Source: Pseudomonadota bacterium
GTDB lineage: Bacteria; Pseudomonadota; Gammaproteobacteria; Burkholderiales; Thiobacillaceae
Assembly (NCBI GenBank): GCA_021791235.1
Contig: JAJYXA010000160.1
Span: 1 to 5,496 of the forward strand
DNA length: 5,496 bases
Direction: 5' to 3'
This document shows, piece after piece, positions 1 to 5,496 of this stretch; the stretch's first letter is position 1; every line of letters starts with the position of its first letter. Under the pieces are notes generated by a model that did not search any database, had not been told where the DNA came from, and worked only from the letters and a program-made list of their open reading frames with translations. The position numbers and the translations under genes are program-made.

Positions 1-678
1 AACCCCAAGATGGCCCCGTTCATTTTCGGCCATCGCAACAAGATTCATATCGTCAACCTGGAAAAGTCGCTGCCGCTGTTCCAGGAGGCGCAGAAATTCG
101 TCCGCCAGCTGGCCGCCAACAAGGGCAAGGTGCTGTTCGTCGGCACCAAGCGCGCCGCGCGCGACATCGTGCGCGAGGAAGCGCAGCGCGCCGGCATGCC
201 TTACGTCGACAACCGCTGGCTGGGCGGCATGCTGACCAACTTCAAGACGGTCAAGCAGTCGATCAAGCGCCTGAACGACCTGGAAGCGCAGCTGGCCGAG
301 CCGGGCCGCCTGTCGAAGAAGGAAATCCTCACCGTGCAGCGCGAAGTCGACAAGCTGAACCGCAGCCTGGGCGGCATCCGCGAAATGGGCGGCCTGCCCG
401 ACGCGCTGTTCATCATCGACGTCGGCTACCAGAAGGGCGCCGTGGTCGAGGCCAGGAAACTGGGCATCCCGGTGATCGGCGTGGTCGACACCAACAACAG
501 CCCGGAAGGCGTGGATTACGTCATCCCGGGCAACGATGACTCCGCCCGCGCGATTCGCCTGTACGCCCGCGGCATGGCCGATGCGGCGCTGGAAGGCCGC
601 GCCCAGGTCATCAGCGAAATCACCGGTGGCGAAGAGTTCGTCGAGGTGGAAGAAGAAGCCGCGCCCGCCGCCGAATAA
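1..678 (+). CDS. rpsB: Small-subunit ribosomal protein S2 (5'-truncated by window edge)
   Basis: Ribosomal protein S2 is a late-assembling protein of the 30S subunit, needed for S1 binding. The first visible codons (N-P-K-M) align with residues 24-27 of E. coli S2, so about 23 N-terminal residues lie before the window; the ATG at 10 is this internal Met, not the true start. The 225 visible residues include the S2 hallmarks FVGTKRAA (about 46-53), RWLGGMLTN (72-80), a full match to the second S2 family signature beginning [10 protein letters not shown] (133-142), and [18 protein letters not shown] (163-180). The tail is rich in Glu and Ala, as is common for S2, and ends at TAA 676-678. The estimated full length of about 248 aa is close to the 241 of E. 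coli. tsf follows, as in most bacteria. Identity is certain; only the start is missing. Confidence 0.98.
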   Translation, partial: NPKMAPFIFGHRNKIHIVNLEKSLPLFQEAQKFVRQLAANKGKVLFVGTKRAARDIVREEAQRAGMPYVDNRWLGGMLTNFKTVKQSIKRLNDLEAQLAEPGRLSKKEILTVQREVDKLNRSLGGIREMGGLPDALFIIDVGYQKGAVVEARKLGIPVIGVVDTNNSPEGVDYVIPGNDDSARAIRLYARGMADAALEGRAQVISEITGGEEFVEVEEEAAPAAE

Positions 679-694
679 GCGCGACGCACCCATA

Positions 695-726
695 TCGCCG
701 GGACGGGATTCCGGCGAGCGTATTTT
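695..726 (+). terminator. Hairpin 1 in the rpsB-tsf gap, possible attenuator
   Basis: A perfect 7-bp stem TCGCCGG (695-701) / CCGGCGA (711-717) encloses a 9-nt loop and is followed after three bases by TATTTT (721-726). It begins 16 nt after the rpsB stop. The shape resembles a weak intrinsic terminator, but the T run is short and interrupted, so partial termination or a processing/3'-end-protecting role is more likely than a full stop. Function is inferred from structure and place only. Confidence 0.45.
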
Positions 727-729
727 GAG

Positions 730-750
730 GAGGGGCGTCTGCCCCTCTTT
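730..750 (+). terminator. Hairpin 2 in the rpsB-tsf gap, possible attenuator
   Basis: A perfect 7-bp stem GAGGGGC (730-736) / GCCCCTC (741-747) with a GTCT loop is followed directly by TTTCT. A further G-T wobble (729 with 748) could extend it. It lies 32 nt before the tsf start and 12 nt after hairpin 1. The left arm carries a perfect AGGAGG (728-733) that has no ATG or GTG at a useful distance, so I do not read it as a ribosome binding site. A leaky terminator here would lower tsf and downstream expression relative to rpsB, fitting the greater demand for S2; this is inference. Confidence 0.5.
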
Positions 751-770
751 CTGTATTGAAGAAACTGGAC

Positions 771-775
771 AGGAG
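771..775 (+). promoter_or_regulatory. Ribosome binding site of tsf
   Basis: AGGAG lies 6 nt before the ATG at 782. It decides the tsf start against the longer open frame, which runs back into rpsB as far as 536, and EF-Ts proteins normally begin M-A-x-I-T as this one does. Confidence 0.85.
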
Positions 776-781
776 TTCGAA

Positions 782-1654
782 ATGGCAGAAATCACTGCGG
801 GCATGGTCAAGGAACTGCGCGAAAAAACCGATGCGCCGATGATGGATTGCAAGAAGGCGCTGTCGGAAGCCGGCGGCGACATGCGGAAGGCGGAAGAAAT
901 CCTGCGCGTGCGCTTCGGCAACAAGGCCGCCAAGAGCGCCGGCCGCGTGGCCGCCGAAGGCGTGGTCACCATCGCCATCAGCGCCGACGGCAAGTCGGCC
1001 GCCATGGTCGAGGTCAACTGCGAAACCGACTTCGTGGCGAAAAACGACGATTTCCTGGCGCTGTCCAACGCGCTGGCCGGCATGGTGCTGGAACAGAACC
1101 CGGCCGACGTCGCCGCGCTGTCCGCGCTGCCCTACAAAGGCACCACGGTGGAAGCCTTCCGTACCGAGCTGGTCGGCAAGATCGGCGAGAACATGTCGGT
1201 GCGCCGTTTCGTGCGCCTGGACGGCCAGGGCAAGTTCGCCAGCTACATCCACGGCGGCAAGATCGGCGTGCTGGTCGACGTCTCGGGCGACGAAGCGCTG
1301 GCGCGCGACATCGCCATGCACATCGCGGCGTCCAAACCGAAGTCGCTGGACGCCTCCGGCGTGTCGCAGGAACTGATCGACACCGAGCGCCGCGTCGCGA
1401 TCGAGAAGGCCAAGGAAGCCGGCAAGCCGGAAGCCATGCTGGAAAAGATCGCCGAAGGCACGGTGCAGAAATTCCTCAAGGAAGTCACCCTGCTGTCGCA
1501 GCCCTTCGTCAAGGACGACAAGCAGACCGTCGAGCAGGTGCTGAAGTCGAAGAACTCGCAGTGCCACGGCTTCATGATGGTCGTGGTGGGCGAGGGCATC
1601 GAGAAGAAGGTGACCGACTTCGCCGCCGAAGTGGCCGCCGCTTCCAAGGTCTGA
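782..1654 (+). CDS. tsf: Translation elongation factor Ts
   Basis: EF-Ts is the cytoplasmic guanine-nucleotide exchange factor that regenerates EF-Tu-GTP. The 290-aa product (E. coli 283) has the N-terminal UBA-like domain with [16 protein letters not shown] at about 12-27 (EF-Ts signature 1) and the second signature [12 protein letters not shown] at 77-88, whose T82-D83-F84 corresponds to the TDF motif that intrudes into EF-Tu and displaces magnesium. The core (about 60-275) and the C-terminal [18 protein letters not shown] (269-286) are complete. The start is fixed by the AGGAG site. The gene is 103 nt after rpsB, a gap filled by two hairpins, and only 6 nt before pyrH, so its stop and the pyrH start are probably coupled. 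Codon use matches the neighbours. No defect is seen. Confidence 0.98.
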   Translation: MAEITAGMVKELREKTDAPMMDCKKALSEAGGDMRKAEEILRVRFGNKAAKSAGRVAAEGVVTIAISADGKSAAMVEVNCETDFVAKNDDFLALSNALAGMVLEQNPADVAALSALPYKGTTVEAFRTELVGKIGENMSVRRFVRLDGQGKFASYIHGGKIGVLVDVSGDEALARDIAMHIAASKPKSLDASGVSQELIDTERRVAIEKAKEAGKPEAMLEKIAEGTVQKFLKEVTLLSQPFVKDDKQTVEQVLKSKNSQCHGFMMVVVGEGIEKKVTDFAAEVAAASKV

Positions 1655-1660
1655 GCGGAC

Positions 1661-2371
1661 ATGGCGCCTGCCCGACGCATCCTGCTGAAGCTGTCCGGCG
1701 AGGCCCTGATGGGGCCGGATGGCTTCGGCTATCACGCTGAAACCCTGGCCGGCTTCGTCGGCCAGATCCGCGACGTGGTGGCGGCAGGCGTGCAGGTCGG
1801 CATCGTGGTCGGCGGCGGCAACCTGTTCCGCGGCGCCACCGGCGCCCTGTCCGGGATGAACCGCGCCACCGCGGATTCGATGGGCATGCTGGCCACGGTG
1901 ATGAATGCGCTGGCGCTGAAGGACGCCCTGCAGCAGGCGGGCGTCGAGGCGCGGGTGCAGACCGCGGCTCACATCGCCCACGTCGGCGAGGATTTCGAGC
2001 GCGACGCGGCGGTACGCCATCTGGAGGCCGGGCGGGTGGTGATTTTCGGCGGCGGAACGGGCAACCCGTTCTTCACCACGGATACGGCGGCGGCCCTGCG
2101 CGCGGCCGAGATCGGCGCCGATCTGCTGCTGAAGGCGACCAAGGTCGACGGCGTGTACACGGCCGACCCGAAGAAGGATCCGAACGCCAGGTGCTACGAG
2201 ACGCTCTCTTTCGACGAGGCGATCGCCAATAATCTGGGGGTGCTCGATACCGCAGCCTTCGCGCTGTGCCGCGAACAGAAACTGACCCTGGTCGTATTCA
2301 ATGCCTTCAAGCCCGGCGCGCTGAAGCGCGTGGTGATGGGCGAAAACGAAGGCACCCGGGTGAACCTATAA
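1661..2371 (+). CDS. pyrH: Uridylate (UMP) kinase
   Basis: UMP kinase phosphorylates UMP to UDP with ATP, the step feeding all pyrimidine nucleotides; bacterial PyrH is a hexameric amino-acid-kinase-fold enzyme, controlled by GTP and UTP in the studied cases. The 236-aa product (E. coli 241) shows [11 protein letters not shown] at 6-16 with Lys10 (E. coli K15), GGGNLFRG at 51-58 with Arg57 (E. coli R62), Asp72 (D77), and [10 protein letters not shown] at 132-141 with Thr140 and Asp141 of the nucleotide sites; [17 protein letters not shown] follows at 158-174. The constant five-residue offset to E. coli supports the ATG at 1661. The Shine-Dalgarno signal is poor (AAGGT inside the end of tsf, 10 nt away), consistent with coupling to tsf. 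Residues about 101-117 differ most from the E. coli protein, but this segment varies in the family. Confidence 0.97.
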   Translation: MAPARRILLKLSGEALMGPDGFGYHAETLAGFVGQIRDVVAAGVQVGIVVGGGNLFRGATGALSGMNRATADSMGMLATVMNALALKDALQQAGVEARVQTAAHIAHVGEDFERDAAVRHLEAGRVVIFGGGTGNPFFTTDTAAALRAAEIGADLLLKATKVDGVYTADPKKDPNARCYETLSFDEAIANNLGVLDTAAFALCREQKLTLVVFNAFKPGALKRVVMGENEGTRVNL

Positions 2372-2375
2372 GGAG
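2370..2375 (+). promoter_or_regulatory. Ribosome binding site of frr, overlapping the pyrH stop
   Basis: AAGGAG starts on the second base of the pyrH TAA stop (2369-2371) and ends 5 nt before the frr ATG at 2381. A ribosome terminating on pyrH therefore sits on the frr initiation site, which suggests coupled translation. Confidence 0.85.
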
Positions 2376-2380
2376 TTGAC

Positions 2381-2950
2381 ATGGCTGAAACCACCATCGC
2401 CGAGATCAAGCAGTCCGCCGAACTGAAAATGGGCAAGACGCTGGAAGCGTTGAGGAACGACCTGGCCAAGGTGCGCACCGGGCGCGCCCACACCGGCATC
2501 CTCGACCACGTCATGGTCGATTACTACGGCAGCCCGACCGCGGTGCCGCAGGTGGCCAACGTATCGCTGGTCGACAGCCGTACCCTCGGCGTGCAGCCGT
2601 GGGAAAAGAACATGGTCGCCAAGATCGAGAAGGCGATCCGCGACTCCGACCTCGGGTTGAACCCGTCCACCTATGGCGACATCATCCGCGTGCCGATGCC
2701 TTCGCTGACCGAGGAGCGCCGCCGCGACCTGATCAAGGTGGTGCGCAACGAAGCCGAAGGCGCGCGCGTCGCGGTGCGCAACATCCGCCGCGATGCCAAC
2801 GCCACGCTGAAGGACATGGTCAAGGCCAAGACCGCGACCGAAGACGAAGAGCGCCGCACCCAGGACGAGGTGCAGAAGCTCACCGACAAATACATCGGCG
2901 AAATCGACAAGATGCTGGCCGACAAAGAGAAAGACCTGCTCGCAGTCTGA
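2381..2950 (+). CDS. frr: Ribosome recycling factor
   Basis: Ribosome recycling factor, with EF-G, splits the post-termination 70S ribosome in the cytoplasm; it is essential in most bacteria. The 189-aa product (E. coli 185) has the full two-domain layout: a three-helix bundle made of residues about 1-30 and 105-189, and the small beta domain between. Conserved stretches are LAKVRTGRA (28-36), [13 protein letters not shown] (65-77), SDLGLNP (89-95), [16 protein letters not shown] (102-117), EARVAVRN-like [15 protein letters not shown] (126-140) and the C-terminal ADKEKDL (180-186). The start has a strong AAGGAG site. It is 9 nt after pyrH and 11 nt before the likely uppS start. Nothing is unusual in the protein. 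Confidence 0.98.
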   Translation: MAETTIAEIKQSAELKMGKTLEALRNDLAKVRTGRAHTGILDHVMVDYYGSPTAVPQVANVSLVDSRTLGVQPWEKNMVAKIEKAIRDSDLGLNPSTYGDIIRVPMPSLTEERRRDLIKVVRNEAEGARVAVRNIRRDANATLKDMVKAKTATEDEERRTQDEVQKLTDKYIGEIDKMLADKEKDLLAV

Positions 2951-2961
2951 GCATACTCGGC

Positions 2962-3708
<747 letters not shown>

Positions 3709-3730
3709 CGCACTTCAGGGCACCGCATCG

Positions 3731-4537
3731 ATGACGCCATTAACCAGCCGGGTGCTCACCGCCGTGCTGCTGCTGGCGGTGTTTGTGCCTGCCGTGCTGT
3801 GGGCACCCGCGTGGCTGTGGGCGATCCTGATGGCGGGGATGGTCGGCACGGCCGCGTTCGAATGGGCGCGCCTGAGCCATTTTCCGCCGTTGTCTGCGCG
3901 CATCTATGCGGCGCTGCTGGCGCTCGGCGCGCTGGCCTTGCCGCATGGGCTGGGCGCGGACTGGCCGGTTTTCCAGACCGCACTGATCGTGCTGGCCATC
4001 GGCTTCTGGCTGCTGGTCGCGCCGTTATGGCTCTTGGGGCGCTGGCATGCCGAGCAGCCCTTTGTGCGTGCCATGGTCGGCGTCGTGGTGCTGCTGCCGA
4101 CCTGGGTGGCGCTGCTGTATCTGCATGCGCGCGGCCCCGGCGTGCTGCTGGGCGTGATGGCGATCGTCTGGATTGCCGACACCGCCGCCTATTTCGCCGG
4201 CCGCCGGTTCGGCCGCCGCAAGCTCGCCCCCGCCATCAGCCCGGGCAAGACCTGGGAAGGCGTGGCGGGGGCCGTCGTTGCGCTCGCACTGTATGCGGCG
4301 GCACTCAGCGCAGTGATCGGGATGCCGCTGCCGTCGCTGTTTCTCATGGTGGCCGGGCTGCTGTATGTGTCGGTGCTGGGCGACCTGTTCGAATCCTGGA
4401 TCAAGCGCGTCTCCGGCATGAAGGACAGCGGCGACGTGCTGCCCGGCCACGGCGGCGTGCTCGACCGCATCGACGCCCTGACGTCCACCCTGCCGATCGC
4501 CACCGGCATGCTGATGTGGCTGGAGCGCTCCGCATGA
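3731..4537 (+). CDS. cdsA: Phosphatidate cytidylyltransferase (CDP-diglyceride synthase)
   Basis: CdsA is an integral inner-membrane enzyme that converts phosphatidate and CTP to CDP-diacylglycerol, the precursor of all major phospholipids. The 268-aa product (E. coli 285) is very hydrophobic, with about eight or nine membrane segments (roughly 8-25, 27-43, 57-71, 80-102, 112-132, 137-155, 177-196, 200-218, 250-264). IADTAAYFAGRRFGRRK (148-164) and ISPGKTWEG (169-177) form the conserved cytosolic part. Residues 222-248 match the CDP-diglyceride synthase family signature completely, with SWIKR, KDSGD, LPGHGG and DRID as its blocks, including the metal-binding acidic residues. The start at 3731 has a modest AGGG 10 nt upstream, 22 nt after uppS. 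The stop TGA is followed by the repeat-filled gap before dxr. Confidence 0.97.
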   Translation: MTPLTSRVLTAVLLLAVFVPAVLWAPAWLWAILMAGMVGTAAFEWARLSHFPPLSARIYAALLALGALALPHGLGADWPVFQTALIVLAIGFWLLVAPLWLLGRWHAEQPFVRAMVGVVVLLPTWVALLYLHARGPGVLLGVMAIVWIADTAAYFAGRRFGRRKLAPAISPGKTWEGVAGAVVALALYAAALSAVIGMPLPSLFLMVAGLLYVSVLGDLFESWIKRVSGMKDSGDVLPGHGGVLDRIDALTSTLPIATGMLMWLERSA

Positions 4538-4557
4538 ACTTAAAAACCGCATTTGAA

Positions 4558-4581
4558 CCACAGAGGCACAGAGACACAGAG
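4558..4581 (+). repeat. Left arm: three 8-nt units of the CACAGAG type
   Basis: CCACAGAG, GCACAGAG and ACACAGAG stand in tandem at 4558-4565, 4566-4573 and 4574-4581. Only the first base of each unit varies. The array is the inverted counterpart of the right arm and then gives way to an A-rich stretch (GGAAAAACAAAG). Confidence 0.85.
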
Positions 4582-4613
4582 GGAAAAACAAAGACTTGCA
4601 TCGTGATACCCAG

Positions 4614-4628
4614 TCACCTCTCGGGTGA
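4614..4628 (+). other. Small hairpin at the centre of the repeat element
   Basis: TCACC (4614-4618) and GGTGA (4624-4628) form a 5-bp stem around TCTCG. After a G-G mismatch, CA (4611-4612) and TG (4630-4631) could add two pairs. It lies near the middle of the element, so it would cap the larger structure if the 25-nt arms pair. Confidence 0.4.
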
Positions 4629-4666
4629 GTGGCCAGGTGCGGATAACCTATTGATTTCTTGCCTTT

Positions 4667-4698
4667 CTCTGTGCCTCTGTGCCTCTGTGCCTCTGTGG
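4667..4698 (+). repeat. Right arm: four 8-nt units of the CTCTGTGC type
   Basis: CTCTGTGC occurs three times in perfect tandem (4667-4690), followed by CTCTGTGG (4691-4698). It has one more unit than the left arm, so the arms can pair in more than one register. The last base of the pairing region (4699) is only one base away from the AGGA ribosome binding site of dxr. Confidence 0.88.
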
Positions 4699-4700
4699 TG

Positions 4701-4704
4701 AGGA
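4701..4704 (+). promoter_or_regulatory. Ribosome binding site of dxr at the repeat edge
   Basis: AGGA (within GAGGA) lies 7 nt before the ATG at 4712 and selects it over the in-frame ATG at 4727. It starts two bases after the right inverted-repeat arm ends, so pairing of the arms could change access to the dxr start. The effect is inferred. Confidence 0.65.
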
Positions 4705-4711
4705 ATTTGGG

Positions 4712-5496
4712 ATGAATGCAAGCGGCATGAAACCGCGCGTCCTCACCATCCTGGGCGCCACCGGCACCATCGGCGTCAACACGCTCGATGTGGTGGCGCG
4801 CCATCCCGACCGTTTCGAGGTCTTCGCGCTCACCGGCGCGACCCAGGTCGAGCGCATGGTCGAGCAGTGCCGCAGCCATCGTCCGCGCTTTGCGGTGATG
4901 AGCGAGCCGGCCGCCGCCGCCGCCCTGCGCGCGCGGATTGCCGCCGAAGGCCTGGCGGTCGAGGTGCTCGAAGGCGCCGCCGCGCTGGCCGAGGTGGCCA
5001 CCGCGCCCGAAGTCGACACCCTGATGGCGGCCATCGTCGGCGCCGCCGGCCTGCCGGCCACGCTGGCGGCGGCGCAGGCGGGCAAGCGCATCCTGCTCGC
5101 CAACAAGGAAACCCTGGTGGTGTCCGGCCGGCTCTTCATGGATGCCATCGCCGCCAGCGGCGCCGAACTGCTGCCGATCGATTCCGAGCACAACGCCATC
5201 TTCCAGGCGCTGCCGCGCGACTTCGGCGGCGATTTCCGGCGGGCCGGCGTGAAGGCGCTGTGGCTGACCGCGTCCGGCGGCCCGTTCCGCACCCTGTCGG
5301 CCGAGGCGATCGCCGCCGCCACCCCGGAGCAGGCGCTGGCGCATCCCAACTGGGTGATGGGGAAAAAAATCTCGGTCGATTCGGCGAGCCTGATGAACAA
5401 GGGGCTCGAGGTGATCGAGGCGCGCTGGCTGTTCAACGCGCGTCCCGGGCAGATCAGGGTGGTGGTGCATCCGCAAAGCATCGTGCATTCGATGGT
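4712..5496 (+). CDS. dxr: 1-deoxy-D-xylulose-5-phosphate reductoisomerase (3'-truncated by window edge)
   Basis: Dxr (IspC) turns 1-deoxy-D-xylulose 5-phosphate into 2-C-methyl-D-erythritol 4-phosphate with NADPH and a divalent metal, the committed step of the MEP isoprenoid pathway; it is the fosmidomycin target. 261 complete codons are visible of about 400 (E. coli 398), so the C-terminal third is missing. The NADPH-binding loop reads LGATGTIG (14-21), where E. coli has GSTGSIG. LLANKE (128-133) follows. Metal ligands are Asp157 and Glu159 (IDSEHNAIF) and Glu233 ([13 protein letters not shown]); substrate contacts Ser188, His211, Ser224, Asn229 and Lys230 are all present, and offsets to E. 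coli numbering are consistent. The start at 4712 has AGGA 7 nt upstream; ATG 4727 in the same frame is the alternative and would give an N-terminus closer in length to E. coli. The 174-nt gap after cdsA is much larger than the other gaps in the cluster. Confidence 0.97.
   Translation, partial: MNASGMKPRVLTILGATGTIGVNTLDVVARHPDRFEVFALTGATQVERMVEQCRSHRPRFAVMSEPAAAAALRARIAAEGLAVEVLEGAAALAEVATAPEVDTLMAAIVGAAGLPATLAAAQAGKRILLANKETLVVSGRLFMDAIAASGAELLPIDSEHNAIFQALPRDFGGDFRRAGVKALWLTASGGPFRTLSAEAIAAATPEQALAHPNWVMGKKISVDSASLMNKGLEVIEARWLFNARPGQIRVVVHPQSIVHSM

Larger units (their letters stand above)
4557..4699. repeat. Dispersed-repeat-type element with 25-nt terminal inverted repeats
   Basis: This 143-nt element fills most of the cdsA-dxr gap. 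Its ends are 25-nt inverted repeats (4557-4581 and 4675-4699) with one mismatch (A4574 against C4682). Both ends, read inward, begin ACCACAGAGGCACAGAG. They are built from an 8-nt unit: three copies in the left arm, four in the right. The interior (about 4582-4666) is visibly richer in A+T than the flanking genes and encodes nothing convincing. From memory, repeats of this 'accacagaggcacagag' type recur many times in genomes of diverse environmental bacteria, and conceptual proteins with [10 protein letters not shown] or LCLCASV come from them. I see no transposase, so a passive, MITE-like or REP-like element is the best reading; mobility is inference. Confidence 0.85.

Noticed and set aside
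725..757. Possible tsf promoter (TTGAGG and TGTATT)
   Set aside because: Spacing is 21 nt and both hexamers are poor; the hairpins explain the region better.
536..781. N-terminal extension of tsf back into rpsB
   Set aside because: The frame is open only by chance. EF-Ts starts at the ATG at 782 with a good AGGAG site, and the extension is an Arg/Pro-rich shadow of the S2 tail.
620..2020. 466-codon open frame on the minus strand opposite tsf and pyrH
   Set aside because: It is antisense to two intact, conserved genes. Its His/Gly/Arg/Ala-rich composition is typical of the shadow frame of GC-rich coding DNA, and it shows no recognisable domain.
4596..4660. Possible promoter for dxr inside the repeat core (TTGCAT, later TATTGAT)
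   Set aside because: No pair of -35 and -10 like hexamers sits at 16-18 nt spacing; the A+T richness alone is not enough to call a promoter.
4557..4699. CRISPR array
   Set aside because: The 8-nt units are contiguous with no spacers, and the arms are inverted rather than direct repeats; no cas gene is nearby.
3799..4701. 300-codon + strand frame running through cdsA and the repeat
   Set aside because: It is out of frame with cdsA, Arg/Gly/Ala-rich, and ends in the repeat-derived LCLCASV string. It is a shadow.
4025..5488. 487-codon open frame on the minus strand across cdsA, the repeat and dxr
   Set aside because: It is the antisense of two conserved genes joined by the repeat; its middle part is simply the translated repeat ([10 protein letters not shown]). 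No domain or codon pattern supports it.

Overview
This window is a conserved housekeeping block from a GC-rich bacterium. The gene order rpsB-tsf-pyrH-frr-uppS-cdsA-dxr, all on the + strand, is the classic proteobacterial arrangement. The protein details (for example the [13 protein letters not shown] motif of EF-Ts, the long 'ADPKKDP' and 'FALCREQKL' stretches of PyrH, and the [15 protein letters not shown] start of UppS) look betaproteobacterial to me. I would not name a family or genus with confidence; the environmental betaproteobacteria (Nitrosomonadales/Rhodocyclales type) are a guess.

Layout: 1-678 is the 3' part of rpsB, whose first ~23 codons lie before the window. A 103-nt gap with two tandem hairpins separates it from tsf (782-1654). 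pyrH (1661-2371), frr (2381-2950), uppS (2962-3708, GTG start) and cdsA (3731-4537) follow with gaps of only 6, 9, 11 and 22 nt, which implies co-transcription and probably translational coupling. The cdsA-dxr gap is 174 nt and nearly all of it is a dispersed-repeat-type element with 25-nt terminal inverted repeats (4557-4699). dxr starts at 4712 and runs off the right edge after 261 codons.

How the genes work together: the first four genes serve translation and nucleotide supply (ribosomal protein S2, elongation factor Ts, UMP kinase, ribosome recycling factor). The last three serve the envelope and isoprenoids: Dxr commits carbon to the MEP pathway, UppS elongates the resulting isoprenoids to the undecaprenyl carrier used for peptidoglycan, and CdsA makes CDP-diacylglycerol for phospholipids.

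I see no undescribed multi-gene system here. The only non-ordinary DNA is the inverted-repeat element upstream of dxr and, to a lesser degree, the tandem hairpins between rpsB and tsf. The long minus-strand open frames (up to ~490 codons) are shadows of high-GC coding sequence on the + strand.
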